From Achromobacter anxifer (lineage in GTDB: Bacteria; Pseudomonadota; Gammaproteobacteria; Burkholderiales; Burkholderiaceae_B), in NCBI RefSeq assembly GCF_903652925.1, contig NZ_CAHLAR010000002.1, forward strand, positions 372,001-436,000: a stretch of DNA of 64,000 bases, written 5' to 3'. Shown here one piece after another: positions 25,793 to 34,124 of this stretch. The notes below the pieces were generated by a model. The model was not told where the DNA came from. It saw only the letters and a program-made list of their open reading frames with translations, and made no database searches. Numbering within the stretch: the stretch's first letter is position 1; each line of letters begins with the position of its first letter. A program made the position numbers and the translations under genes.

Positions 25793-26542
25793 TCATTCGG
25801 GAAAGGGGACCAGCGTGTTGAGCAGCCGGCCCACGCCTTCGATCTCGGTCACGACTTCATCGCCGGGCTGCACGTTGACGATGCCGTCCGGCGTGCCGGT
25901 CAGGATCAGATCGCCGGGCGAGAGCGTCATGAAGCTGCTGAAGTACTCGATCAGCGCGGGCACGTCGAACACCATGTCGCGGGTATTGCCGCGCTGCGTC
26001 TCGACGCCGTTGACGGTGGTGCGCAGGTTCAGGTTCATGGGGTCGGGCACGTCGTCGCGGTCCACCAGCCAGGGGCCGAGCGGCGTGCAGGTGTCGCGGC
26101 TCTTTACGCGCAGATTGGGGCGGTACCAGTTTTCCAGGTAGTCGCGCAGCGCATAGTCGTTGGCCACCGTGTAGCCGGCCACGCAATCGTAGGCCTGGGC
26201 CCGGCTGACCTTGCGGGCGGTCTTGCCGATCACTACCGCCAGCTCGCACTCGTAGTGCATGAAGGCGACGTCGGCGGGCCGGAAGGTCCGGGCGCGATGG
26301 CCGACGAAGGTGTTGGCGGCCTTGAGGAAACCCAGCGGTTCTTCGGGAGCCTTGAAGGCCAGCTCCTTGGCGTGGTCGGCGTAATTGATGGCCAGCGTGA
26401 AGGTGGTGCGCGGCTCGAACGGCGTCAGCCAGGTAAGCGCGTCTTCGGCGAACTCGCGGCCGTCGGCCAGGCGGACCCGGCCCGGACCGGCTTCGGTGGC
26501 GGCATGGGTGACGCCGTCCAGGGATATGCGGGCGTGTTTCAT
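25793..26542 (-). CDS. hpaG2: Fumarylacetoacetate hydrolase-family protein, HpaG C-terminal unit (HpaG2)
   Basis: 249 residues, FAH fold. HpaG is a two-domain enzyme in E. coli that decarboxylates 5-oxo-pent-3-ene-1,2,5-tricarboxylate and isomerises the product; here the second unit is a separate gene. Visible: K-A-A-N-T-F, the metal-binding Y-E-C-E-L-A-V-V-I-G-K, T-V-A-N-D-Y-A-L-R-D and L-T-G-T-P-D-G-I-V-N near the end. It starts 16 bases after the HpaF-HpaG1 gene, which supplies the first unit. Confidence 0.88.
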   Translation of the reverse strand: MKHARISLDGVTHAATEAGPGRVRLADGREFAEDALTWLTPFEPRTTFTLAINYADHAKELAFKAPEEPLGFLKAANTFVGHRARTFRPADVAFMHYECELAVVIGKTARKVSRAQAYDCVAGYTVANDYALRDYLENWYRPNLRVKSRDTCTPLGPWLVDRDDVPDPMNLNLRTTVNGVETQRGNTRDMVFDVPALIEYFSSFMTLSPGDLILTGTPDGIVNVQPGDEVVTEIEGVGRLLNTLVPFPE

Positions 26543-26558
26543 GGCGGGGCTCCTGTGC

Positions 26559-27593
26559 TCAGCGGGCGGCGGCCAGGGGATTGCCCAGCGTGCCGACCCG
26601 CGAAATGCTGATGTCGTAGCGTTGTCCGGCGCGAGCGCGCGGCGCGCCATGCGGAGCGCCGACCAGCAGGATGTCGCCCGCTTCCAGCGTCATGAACTGG
26701 GTTACCTCGGCGATCAACCGCGCCACGGGACGGATCAGGTCGGCCGTGCTGGCGCGTTGCGCCACCTGGCCGTCGATGCGCACTTCGATGTCGAGCGCGC
26801 CGGGGTCGCCCACGGCGGCCACGGGGGCGAGATCCTGGCCGATGGGGCAGAAGCCGTCGCGGCATTTCTGCTTGAGCGCCGGGCGGAAGTAGCTGGCATG
26901 CGGCACGGACAGGTCCGCCACCACGCGGTAGCCCGCCACGTAGTCCAGCGCCTCGGCCTCGCTGACGCGCGTGGCCTGGCGGGCGAACACCACGCCCAGG
27001 CAGGCGCCCACTTCGACTTCATCCACGTCCGCCGGCAGCGCGATGACTTCGCCGTTGCGCGCATAGGTGTTGGCGGGCTTGATGTACAGCACGGGCGCCT
27101 TGGGCGCGGCCTTGTAGGGGGCGGCGTCCACGGCGTCGCCCAGCGTGTCCAGCGCCTGGCGTGTGTTCAGCGCCGCGCCCACCACGGTCCGCGGCCAGGG
27201 GGCGGCGGCGGCGCGCGCGGCCAGGTGTTCGCGGTAATTGTTGAGCTTGTAGTTCAGCACCGGGTCGGCTTCCTCGATCTGCATCGAGATGCCGAGCGGG
27301 CGCGCGGCCATCTGCGGCGCCAGCGCCGCCGTCAGCGCTTCGAACACCCGTTCGCCCAGCGCGGCCTTCTGCTCGGCATTGCGGCCGTGGCCGATGCGCA
27401 GCACCACGTGGACGAAGGCATTGTCGGGATGGCCGTCGACGATCAGGCAGTCGTCCACGCGCAGCGCGCGGGTGCGCGCGCCGGCCAGCGGGAACAGGCT
27501 GCCATCGCCCACGGCCGCGTCCTGCACGGTCTGCATCAGGGCCCGCGTATCCAGGGCCAGATTGCCCGAGTACTCAATCCAGATATGGGGCAT
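26559..27593 (-). CDS. Fusion of HpaF (CHM isomerase) with HpaG1 (FAH-family unit)
   Basis: 344 residues. Residues 1 to about 127 match 5-carboxymethyl-2-hydroxymuconate delta-isomerase: P-H-I-W-I-E-Y-S at the start with the catalytic proline directly after Met1, F-P-L-A-G-A-R-T-R at 34-42, and I-E-E-A-D-P-x-L-N-Y-K-L-N-N at 107-119. An Ala/Pro linker (about 127-135) leads to an FAH-fold domain with Y-I-K-P-A-N-T-Y at 170-177 and metal glutamates in D-E-V-E-V-G-A at 191-197. In E. coli hpaF and hpaG are separate genes. The fusion keeps the isomerase at the N-terminus, where its proline must be free. First gene of the minus hpa operon. Confidence 0.88.
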   Translation of the reverse strand: MPHIWIEYSGNLALDTRALMQTVQDAAVGDGSLFPLAGARTRALRVDDCLIVDGHPDNAFVHVVLRIGHGRNAEQKAALGERVFEALTAALAPQMAARPLGISMQIEEADPVLNYKLNNYREHLAARAAAAPWPRTVVGAALNTRQALDTLGDAVDAAPYKAAPKAPVLYIKPANTYARNGEVIALPADVDEVEVGACLGVVFARQATRVSEAEALDYVAGYRVVADLSVPHASYFRPALKQKCRDGFCPIGQDLAPVAAVGDPGALDIEVRIDGQVAQRASTADLIRPVARLIAEVTQFMTLEAGDILLVGAPHGAPRARAGQRYDISISRVGTLGNPLAAAR

Positions 27594-27613
27594 GGGCGGC
27601 TCCGCAGGAAATA

Positions 27614-27636
27614 ATTATCATGTTAACTATGGTAAT
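27614..27636. promoter_or_regulatory. Imperfect palindrome, candidate HpaR operator next to hpaFG1
   Basis: A 23-base imperfect palindrome with ATTA and TAAT ends and a CAT-x-x-T-A-A-C core; eight of eleven base pairs match. It lies 21 bases upstream of the hpaF-hpaG1 ATG, where a repressor would block transcription. HpaR (MarR family) is the natural candidate; this is inferred. Confidence 0.5.
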
Positions 27637-27733
27637 GAAAAAAGGCCGTAGCGACAATGCGGAAACCGGGCCGCAAGCGTAGGCTGGCCTGGGGATTTCC
27701 CGCCATTGACAGGCGCCTAGCGCAAGCATAACG

Positions 27734-27745
27734 TTAACGTGTTAA
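27734..27745. promoter_or_regulatory. TTAAC-N2-GTTAA palindrome, candidate HpaR operator next to hpaE
   Basis: Perfect five-base arms TTAAC and GTTAA around GT, 48 bases before the hpaE GTG. Together with the site at 27614-27636 it places one palindrome by each divergent hpa promoter. Part of a strikingly AT-rich 200-base gap in a GC-rich window. Confidence 0.5.
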
Positions 27746-27793
27746 TTAAATCTGCGCCAGGCGATCCGGCGCATTCGGGACCAGGAGGCGCAT

Positions 27794-29260
27794 GTGAGCA
27801 TCAAGCATTGGATCAACGGCAGGCAGGTCGACAGCAGCGACCGCTTCATCACCAGCAACCCGGCCACGGGCGAGGGCATTGCCGAGGTGGCGGCGGGCGG
27901 CCAGGCGGAAGTCGACGCCGCCGTCGCCGCCGCGGCCGCAGCCTTTCCCAAATGGGCCAACACGCCCGCCAAGGAACGCGCCCGCCTGATGCGCAGGCTG
28001 GGCGAACTGATAGACCAGAACGTGCCCCAGCTGGCCGAACTGGAAACCCGCGACACCGGCCTGCCGATCTCGCAGACCCGCAAGCAGCTGATTCCGCGCG
28101 CCTCCGAGAACTTCAATTTCTTCGCCGAGGTGTGCACGCGGATGAACGGCCACACATATCCGGTGGACGACCAGATGCTGAACTACACGCTGTACCAGCC
28201 GGTAGGCGTGTGCGCGCTGGTCTCGCCCTGGAATGTGCCGTTCATGACGGCGACCTGGAAGACCGCGCCTTGCCTGGCGCTGGGCAACACCGCCGTGCTG
28301 AAGATGTCCGAACTGTCCCCGTTGACGGCGGACCAGCTGGGCATGCTGGCGCTGGAGGCCGGCATTCCGGCCGGCGTGCTGAACGTGGTGCAGGGCTATG
28401 GCGCCACGGCTGGCGACTCGCTGGTGCGCCATCCCGGCGTGCGCGCGATTTCGTTCACGGGCGGCACGGTGACGGGCAAGAAGATCCTGGCCAGCGCCGG
28501 AGGCGTCAAGAAGTACTCGATGGAGCTGGGCGGCAAGTCGCCCGTGCTGATCTTTGATGACGCGGACGTCGAGCGGGCGCTGGACGCAGCCTTGTTCACG
28601 ATCTTCTCGCTGAATGGAGAACGCTGTACCGCCGGTTCGCGCATCTTCATCCAGCAAACGATCTACGACGACTTCGTGCGCAAATTCGCCGAGCGCGCGC
28701 GACGCCTGGTCGTGGGCGATCCCACCGACGAAAACACTCATGTGGGCGCGATGATCACGCGCCAGCATTGGGAAAAGGTAACGGGCTACATTCGCCTGGC
28801 CGAGCAGGAAGGGGCGCGCATACTCGCAGGCGGCGCGGACCGGCCTGCCGGGCTGCCGGCCCAGCTGGCGGGCGGCAATTTCGTCGCCCCGACGGTGCTG
28901 GCCGATGTCGACAACCGCATGCGTTGCGCGCAGGAAGAGATCTTCGGCCCGGTCGCCTGCTTGCTGCCGTTCAAGGACGAGGCCGAGGGCCTGGCGCTGG
29001 CCAACGACGTGAAGTACGGGCTGGCATCCTATGTCTGGACCAGCGACATCGGGCGCGCGCACCGCCTGGCGCGCGGCATCGAGGCAGGCATGGTGTTCAT
29101 CAACAGCCAGAATGTGCGCGACCTGCGCCAGCCCTTTGGCGGCACCAAGGAATCCGGCACCGGGCGCGAAGGCGGCGAATACAGTTACGAGGTCTTTGCC
29201 GAGATCAAGAACGTGTGCGTGTCCATGGGCAGCCACCACATCCCCCGATGGGGCGTCTGA
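27794..29260 (+). CDS. hpaE: 5-carboxymethyl-2-hydroxymuconate-semialdehyde dehydrogenase HpaE
   Basis: 488 residues, aldehyde dehydrogenase. It oxidises the ring-cleavage product with NAD. The active-site glutamate is in M-E-L-G-G-K-S-P-V-L-I and the nucleophile cysteine in N-G-E-R-C-T-A-G-S-R. V-S-P-W-N-V-P-F and F-T-G-G-T-V-T-G form the cofactor site. The GTG at 27794 is used because AGGAGG ends five bases before it. hpaD follows 38 bases downstream. Confidence 0.92.
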   Translation: MSIKHWINGRQVDSSDRFITSNPATGEGIAEVAAGGQAEVDAAVAAAAAAFPKWANTPAKERARLMRRLGELIDQNVPQLAELETRDTGLPISQTRKQLIPRASENFNFFAEVCTRMNGHTYPVDDQMLNYTLYQPVGVCALVSPWNVPFMTATWKTAPCLALGNTAVLKMSELSPLTADQLGMLALEAGIPAGVLNVVQGYGATAGDSLVRHPGVRAISFTGGTVTGKKILASAGGVKKYSMELGGKSPVLIFDDADVERALDAALFTIFSLNGERCTAGSRIFIQQTIYDDFVRKFAERARRLVVGDPTDENTHVGAMITRQHWEKVTGYIRLAEQEGARILAGGADRPAGLPAQLAGGNFVAPTVLADVDNRMRCAQEEIFGPVACLLPFKDEAEGLALANDVKYGLASYVWTSDIGRAHRLARGIEAGMVFINSQNVRDLRQPFGGTKESGTGREGGEYSYEVFAEIKNVCVSMGSHHIPRWGV

Positions 29261-29298
29261 GTCCGGCACGAATCGACGAGAACAAGGAGACTCGCATC

Positions 29299-30150
29299 AT
29301 GGGCAAGCTCGCGCTGGCGGCCAAGGTAACGCATGTGCCGTCCATGTATCTGTCGGAACTGCCCGGCAAGCACCAGGGTTGCCGGGAAGCCGCGATCCAG
29401 GGGCACCGGATCATCGGCCAGCGTTGCCGCGACCTGGACGTGGACACCATCGTGGTGCTGGACGTGCACTGGCTGGTCAACGCCGGCTATCACGTGAATT
29501 GCAATAGCGCCTTCCAGGGCCGCTACACCAGCAACGAACTGCCGCATTTCATCAAGGACATGGACTACGCCTACCGCGGCAATCCGCAACTGGGGCGCCG
29601 CATCGCCGAGTGCGCCAATGCCGCCGGCGTGGGCACGCGTTCGCACGAGATCGACAGCCTGGAGCTGGAGTACGGCACCCTGGTGCCGATGCGCTACATG
29701 AACGGCGACGGACGCTTCAACGTGGTGTCCGTCGCGGCCTGGTGCGCCTGGCATGGGCTGGACGAAAGCCGGCGCTTCGGCGCCGCGCTGCGGCAGGCGA
29801 TCGAGTCCAGCGACAGCCGCGTGGCGGTGCTGGCCAGCGGCTCGCTGTCGCACCGCTTCAACGACAACGGCAGTCCCGAGGACTCGATACACCAGATCAG
29901 CCGCGAGTTCTTCCGGCAGGTGGATTTGCGCGTGGTGGAACTGTGGCGGCAGGGCGACTGGAAGACCTTTTGCGCCATGCTGCCCGAATATGCCGAGCTG
30001 TGCGTGGGCGAGGGCGGCATGCACGACACGGCAATGCTGCTGGGCCTGCTGGGCTGGGACGGCTATGACAAGCCGGTGGAGATCGTCACCGACTACTTCG
30101 CCAGTTCCGGTACCGGGCAGATCAACGCGATCTTCCCGGTGCCGGCCTGA
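29299..30150 (+). CDS. hpaD: 3,4-dihydroxyphenylacetate 2,3-dioxygenase HpaD
   Basis: 283 residues, equal to the E. coli enzyme, class III (LigB-type) extradiol ring-cleavage dioxygenase. It opens homoprotocatechuate between C2 and C3 with Fe(II). Visible: H-V-P-S-M, L-P-G-K-H-Q-G-C-R, V-V-L-D-V-H-W, E-Y-G-T-L-V-P-M-R and S-G-S-L-S-H-R-F. AAGGAGA precedes the ATG. The stop is immediately followed by the stop of hpaR on the other strand (TGA then TCA). Confidence 0.93.
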   Translation: MGKLALAAKVTHVPSMYLSELPGKHQGCREAAIQGHRIIGQRCRDLDVDTIVVLDVHWLVNAGYHVNCNSAFQGRYTSNELPHFIKDMDYAYRGNPQLGRRIAECANAAGVGTRSHEIDSLELEYGTLVPMRYMNGDGRFNVVSVAAWCAWHGLDESRRFGAALRQAIESSDSRVAVLASGSLSHRFNDNGSPEDSIHQISREFFRQVDLRVVELWRQGDWKTFCAMLPEYAELCVGEGGMHDTAMLLGLLGWDGYDKPVEIVTDYFASSGTGQINAIFPVPA

Positions 30151-30615
30151 TCAGGCTTCTTCGGAGGCGCGCGGGTCGGCAGGCTCGCGCTTGATCAGAT
30201 CGACCATCGTGTCGACGTCGCGATACAGGCGATCCAGCAGTTCCTTGCCGATCTTGGCCTCGATTTCCTGGTATTTCGCATCCACTTGCGGGCGCATGCG
30301 GTCGATGAGCTTGTTGCTCTTGGGCGTCAGTGAAATTTCCTGGCGGCGCTGATCCGCGCTGGAACGCGTGCGCTTGATCAGGCCCTGTTCCTGCATGCCC
30401 GCCAGCATGCGGGTCAGGCTGGGGCTCAGGATCTGGCAGCTGCGCGCGATCTGGTTGGGTTCCATGGAGCCCACCTCGCTCAGCGTGCGCAGCACCCGCC
30501 ATTGTTGTTCGGTGACGCCCGCGGCGTGCAGGATGGGCCGGAAATGCGCCATCAGCGTTTCGCGCGCGTAGAGCAGCAGGTGGGGAAGATTGCGGTGGTG
30601 GAAGCTCGGACTCAT
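30151..30615 (-). CDS. hpaR: MarR-family regulator HpaR of homoprotocatechuate degradation
   Basis: 154 residues. The whole length fits the HpaR type: N-L-P-H-L-L-L-Y-A-R-E at the start, T-E-Q-Q-W-R-V-L-R-T-L, M-E-P-N-Q-I-A-R-S-C-Q-I-L-S-P-S-L-T-R-M-L (the winged helix) and R-S-S-A-D-Q-R-R-Q-E-I-S-L-T. HpaR represses the meta-cleavage operon until 4-hydroxyphenylacetate or homoprotocatechuate is present. It abuts hpaD tail-to-tail, and palindromes that could be its operators lie between hpaF-hpaG1 and hpaE. Confidence 0.9.
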   Translation of the reverse strand: MSPSFHHRNLPHLLLYARETLMAHFRPILHAAGVTEQQWRVLRTLSEVGSMEPNQIARSCQILSPSLTRMLAGMQEQGLIKRTRSSADQRRQEISLTPKSNKLIDRMRPQVDAKYQEIEAKIGKELLDRLYRDVDTMVDLIKREPADPRASEEA

Positions 30616-30721
30616 GGCGGCTATGTTAGCAAGAAGCCGGGCAGCGCCAGGTCGATATGTGGCCTACGGGCTCACCGGCCGCGCGGGGCGCGCGGATCCG
30701 ATGAGCGGCCGCTTGCGGCGT

Positions 30722-31339
30722 TCAGGACGGGTTCTGTTGAGCCAGTTCCTGCAGGTCGTCGGGCAGGGTCAGGTCGGGCGCGGCCTGCTGCAATTCGCGC
30801 AGCGCCTGCACGGCGTCTTCCTGCTGTTCCTCGCGCACCAGCGAACGGATGTGGGTCACGCGGGCCTCGATGTCCTGATCGCTGAGGGCCGGGACTTCCG
30901 GTTGGGCGGGCTCGGCGGCCTGCTGTTCGGCGGGGCTCGCCTCCTGGGCCGGAGCAGCCTGCGGCGCGGCGGCCTCGCCCTGCGGGACCGACACGCGCTG
31001 GGTCACGGGAGCGGCCTGTTCGGCCGGCGCCTCGGCCGGCACCGCAAGGACCGCTGGCGAGCGTTCGGAACTCGTCCCGACTTCGTGGGGGGGGATGACC
31101 GGCGTGTTCTGTTCGGCCATGTCCTGGGCTTCGCGCATGTCGGTCCAGGCGAACAGGCCGAAGACCATGGCGGCGCAGGCGGCGGCGCCCCAGGCGGGAT
31201 GCCAGCTATGGCCGGGATGCCAGCTGCGGCGCACCGCTGCGTCCAGTTCGGGACTGGTCCCGGGTCCTGGCCTGCGGTACAAGGCGCGCAAATCCCGTTC
31301 GTCGTCTTCGTCAAAGGGGGGGCGATAGGTAATGCTCAT
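30722..31339 (-). CDS. Single-pass membrane protein with Pro/Ala/Gln-rich tail, unknown function
   Basis: 205 residues. The cytoplasmic N-terminus is acidic and short (M-S-I-T-Y-R-P-P-F-D-E-D-D-E-R). One membrane helix lies near 53-68 (G-A-A-A-C-A-A-M-V-F-G-L-F-A-W). A low-complexity linker of A, P, E, Q follows (about 95-150), then a helical C-terminus ending in L-Q-E-L-A-Q-Q-N-P-S. The layout of N-terminal stub, single helix and disordered extracytoplasmic linker resembles some anti-sigma or envelope proteins, but no family is recognised. GAGGAG precedes the ATG. A run of eight G at 31087-31094 lies in the coding sequence. Confidence 0.7.
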   Translation of the reverse strand: MSITYRPPFDEDDERDLRALYRRPGPGTSPELDAAVRRSWHPGHSWHPAWGAAACAAMVFGLFAWTDMREAQDMAEQNTPVIPPHEVGTSSERSPAVLAVPAEAPAEQAAPVTQRVSVPQGEAAAPQAAPAQEASPAEQQAAEPAQPEVPALSDQDIEARVTHIRSLVREEQQEDAVQALRELQQAAPDLTLPDDLQELAQQNPS

Positions 31340-31356
31340 GCGCGTACTCCTCGCGC

Positions 31357-31379
31357 ATACGCCTGGTGGCAAGGCGTAT
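31357..31379. repeat. Inverted repeat upstream of the unknown membrane protein
   Basis: Eight-base perfect arms ATACGCCT (31357-31364) and AGGCGTAT (31372-31379) around a seven-base loop, 18 bases before the minus-strand ATG at 31339. In the transcript it would form a hairpin directly upstream of the GAGGAG ribosome site. Confidence 0.6.
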
Positions 31380-31454
31380 CCGCGTTTGACCTCTGCGCAC
31401 GCCGCGCCGGTGGTCCGGCGGTCTCGTCGTAGCTCGGGTCCTGTTCCGGTTTAG

Positions 31455-31474
31455 GCGGCTTCCTGGAAAGCCGC
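31455..31474. repeat. Inverted repeat in the radA upstream gap
   Basis: GCGGCTT (31455-31461) and AAGCCGC (31468-31474) around CCTGGA. No T-run follows, so it is not a plain terminator. Confidence 0.55.
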
Positions 31475-31765
31475 GGGGTGTTTGCGCCGCGATTCCCGCT
31501 GCCGCGCCCTGGGGGCGTTCGACTGCAGGTATGCCGCCTTGGGCCGGGCGGTTCGTCAATGCGCTGCACCTGATGATTATGCGCGAATTGCAGAAATCCG
31601 CCAGAGAATTTCTTGAGTTTGCATCATGTAACTTCAGCATGTCCCTATTTATGAAAGCAGAATGAAAGAATGATGCGCCGTCGTGGGCAGCGGCGGGACG
31701 AAAGCGCGCGTTCGGGGCGGCCTGGCGGCGCGCCGCGACCCCGGCTTGCCGGTAAACTTCCGCGC

Positions 31766-33127
31766 ATGGCCAAATCCCGAACCGTATACGTGTGCTCCGA
31801 TTGCGGCGGCACCACCCCGAAGTGGCAGGGCAAATGCCCGCATTGCAACGCCTGGAACACGCTGGAAGAAACCGTGGAGTCGTCGGCGCCCGCCGCCGCT
31901 GCCCACCGTTACGCGCCGTTGGCCGCCGCCAGCCCGGTGCGCAGCCTGTCTGAAATCGAAGCCCGCGAGACGCCGCGCCAGCCCACCGGGCTGGAAGAGT
32001 TCGACCGCGTGCTGGGCGGCGGCCTGGTGGCCGGCGCCGTGGTGCTGATCGGCGGCGATCCCGGCATCGGCAAGTCGACGCTGCTGCTGCAGGCGCTGGC
32101 CTCGTTGTCCGAAGTCACCAACGTGCTGTACGTCACGGGCGAGGAGTCCGCGGAGCAGGTGGCCTTGCGCGCGCGCCGCCTGGGCCTGCAGACCGGCAAC
32201 GTCAACCTGCTGGCCGAGATCCGGCTGGAGTCGATCCAGGCCGCGGTGTCCGAACAGAAGCCGACCGTCGCCGTGATTGACTCGATCCAGACGCTGTACA
32301 GCGGCGAGCTGACCGCGGCGCCGGGCTCGGTGTCGCAGGTGCGCGAATGCGCGGCGCAGCTCACGCGCCTGGCCAAGCAGACCGGCATCGCCATCGTCAT
32401 GATCGGCCACGTCACCAAGGACGGCGCGCTGGCCGGGCCGCGGGTGCTGGAGCACATCGTCGACACCGTGCTGTATTTCGAAGGCGACACGCATTCCTCG
32501 TTCCGCCTGGTGCGCGCGTTCAAGAACCGCTTCGGCGCGGTCAACGAGCTGGGCGTGTTCGCCATGACGGACCGCGGCCTGCGCGGCGTGGCCAACCCGT
32601 CCGCGCTGTTCCTGTCGCAGCATGAACAGCAGGTGGCGGGATCCTGCGTGATGGCCACGCAGGAAGGCACGCGGCCGCTGCTGGTGGAGATCCAGGCGCT
32701 GGTGGACAGCTCGCACGCGCCCAATCCGCGCCGCCTGACGGTGGGCCTGGAGGGCAACCGCCTGGCCATGCTGCTGGCCGTGCTGCACCGGCACGCGGGC
32801 GTGTCCACCTTCGACCAGGACGTCTTCGTCAACGCGGTGGGCGGCGTGCGCATCACCGAACCCGCGGCCGACCTGCCGGTGCTGCTGGCCATCATGTCCT
32901 CGCTGCGCGACAAGCCGCTGCCGCGCGGCCTGATCGCCTTCGGCGAGGTCGGCCTGGCGGGCGAGATCAGGCCCGCGCCGCGCGGCCAGGAACGCCTGCG
33001 CGAAGCGGCCAAGCTGGGCTTTTCGATCGCCCTGATCCCCAAGGCCAACGCGCCGCGCCAGCCCATCGAAGGGCTGGAGATCTGGGCGGTGGACCGCCTG
33101 GACGCCGCGCTGGACAAGCTGCGTTGA
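31766..33127 (+). CDS. radA: DNA repair protein RadA
   Basis: 453 residues. A branch-migration ATPase for recombination intermediates. The four-cysteine zinc finger is C10-x2-C13 and C24-x2-C27. The Walker A G-G-D-P-G-I-G-K-S-T lies at about 96-105, the RadA-specific K-N-R-F-G-A-V-N-E-L-G-V-F follows mid-protein, and the C-terminus is the Lon-protease-like domain (L-P-R-G-L-I-A-F-G-E-V-G-L-A-G-E-I-R). A 16-base palindrome, GGGGACGGCCGTCCCC at 33132-33147, lies just after the stop and may act as terminator. Confidence 0.95.
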   Translation: MAKSRTVYVCSDCGGTTPKWQGKCPHCNAWNTLEETVESSAPAAAAHRYAPLAAASPVRSLSEIEARETPRQPTGLEEFDRVLGGGLVAGAVVLIGGDPGIGKSTLLLQALASLSEVTNVLYVTGEESAEQVALRARRLGLQTGNVNLLAEIRLESIQAAVSEQKPTVAVIDSIQTLYSGELTAAPGSVSQVRECAAQLTRLAKQTGIAIVMIGHVTKDGALAGPRVLEHIVDTVLYFEGDTHSSFRLVRAFKNRFGAVNELGVFAMTDRGLRGVANPSALFLSQHEQQVAGSCVMATQEGTRPLLVEIQALVDSSHAPNPRRLTVGLEGNRLAMLLAVLHRHAGVSTFDQDVFVNAVGGVRITEPAADLPVLLAIMSSLRDKPLPRGLIAFGEVGLAGEIRPAPRGQERLREAAKLGFSIALIPKANAPRQPIEGLEIWAVDRLDAALDKLR

Positions 33128-33209
33128 GGCCGGGGACGGCCGTCCCCTCTGTTGTCATCCCTATTCTGATTGCCTCGCCTGGATGCGGCGGGGCTGGCTG
33201 GAGCAAGAC

Positions 33210-33986
33210 GTGAGTCTGTTAGTTATCGCCGCGTGCCTGGCCGCGGGCGCCCTGATCGGTTTCATGGGTGGTGCGCTGGGCATAGGCGGCGGCCTGATCG
33301 CGATTCCCGCGCTGGTGCTGTTGATGGGCATGTCGCAGCAGCTGGCGCAGGGCACGGCGCTCATCATGGTGTTGCCCACCATCATCATGGCGGTGCGCAA
33401 ATACAACCAGCAGACGCGCATCGACAAGCGCGTGGCGCTGGCGGGCGCCGCGGGGGCCGTGGTGTTCACCTGGGTGGGCGCGCGGCTGGCGCTGGGCATC
33501 GATTCCGGCCTGCTGCGCCGCAGTTTCGCCGTCTTCCTGTTCTTCATCGCGCTGTTCTACGTGTGGCGGACCTGGCGCGCGTCGCGCCCTGCCGCGCGCA
33601 AGCCGGCCGCCAAGGGCCCCGTGCCTGTCTTCACGCCGCGCCGCGCCAGCGTGCTGGGGATTCTGTGCGGCACGCTGGGCGGCTTCTTCGGCGTGGGCGG
33701 CGCGGTGCTGGCCGTGCCCATCATCACCACCGTGTTCCGGCTGCCGCAGACCACCGCGCAGGCGCTGGCGCTGAGCATGGTGATACCCGGCTCCACCATC
33801 GCCCTGATCACCTATTCGTGGGCAGGCCAGGCCGATTGGCTGGTGGGCGTGCCGCTGGCCCTGGGCAGCCTGCTGTTCGTGCCGGTCGGCGTGAGGCTTG
33901 CGTACCGGCTGCCTGAACGCAAGCTGAGAGCCAGCTTCGCGCTGATGCTGTTCGCCACGGTGGCGCTGCTGGTGTTCGAAAGCTGA
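33210..33986 (+). CDS. Sulfite exporter TauE/SafE-family permease
   Basis: 258 residues with about eight membrane helices. The two-fold family repeat is visible: G-F-M-G-G-A-L-G-I-G-G-G near residue 20, and G-G-F-F-G-V-G-G-A-V-L-A-V-P in the second half. GTG 33210 with GGAG six bases upstream is preferred; ATG 33183 would add nine residues. These permeases move sulfite, sulfoacetate or other organic anions; the substrate cannot be inferred. Confidence 0.86.
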   Translation: MSLLVIAACLAAGALIGFMGGALGIGGGLIAIPALVLLMGMSQQLAQGTALIMVLPTIIMAVRKYNQQTRIDKRVALAGAAGAVVFTWVGARLALGIDSGLLRRSFAVFLFFIALFYVWRTWRASRPAARKPAAKGPVPVFTPRRASVLGILCGTLGGFFGVGGAVLAVPIITTVFRLPQTTAQALALSMVIPGSTIALITYSWAGQADWLVGVPLALGSLLFVPVGVRLAYRLPERKLRASFALMLFATVALLVFES

Positions 33987-34029
33987 ACGTCACGACTTTA
34001 TGTCGAAGCGTTAGCGACCGAAATTTTCT

Positions 34030-34115
34030 GGTTCCGCGCTGAACCTTCTGGAGGGGACGGGTTCAAACGGGTACGGGTCGGGGTGTAGAAACCCCACGGC
34101 GATGTTGCCGTCCCG
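34030..34115 (+). ncRNA. Hairpin-rich leader or small RNA before the Asr-like gene
   Basis: Several nested stems are visible. GGTTC/GAACC forms a hairpin at 34030-34045. GGGACGG (34054-34060) pairs with CCGTCCC (34108-34114), enclosing a GGGGT/ACCCC hairpin at 34080-34095. ACGGC/GCCGT at 34096-34111 competes with the outer stem. A terminator-like hairpin follows at 34125. I do not recognise a known RNA family; it could be a leader with switching structures or a small RNA. Confidence 0.35.
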
Positions 34116-34124
34116 TGTCGGAAA

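Larger units (their letters stand above)
31340..31765. other. 426-base gap upstream of radA: no gene recognised, two hairpins
   Basis: I see no convincing coding sequence; minus frames reaching 77-109 codons lack start signals and family features. Two perfect inverted repeats stand out: ATACGCCT/AGGCGTAT at 31357-31379 and GCGGCTT/AAGCCGC at 31455-31474. The right end is AT-rich (31560-31665) and probably carries the promoters for radA (+) and the membrane protein (-). Confidence 0.6.

Noticed and set aside
25757-25796. HpaH starting at 25796, giving an ATGA overlap with hpaG2
   Set aside because: The added 13 residues are not typical of HpaH, and the start at 25757 gives the usual 267 residues.
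31311-31640. A 109-codon minus-strand frame upstream of the unknown membrane protein
   Set aside because: No ribosome site, no recognisable domain, and composition unlike the neighbours; hairpins in the same stretch indicate intergenic sequence.
34053-34115. A tRNA-like cloverleaf suggested by GGTTCAAAC and the outer stem
   Set aside because: No anticodon arm or 3' acceptor end fits; structures are better explained as hairpins of a leader.
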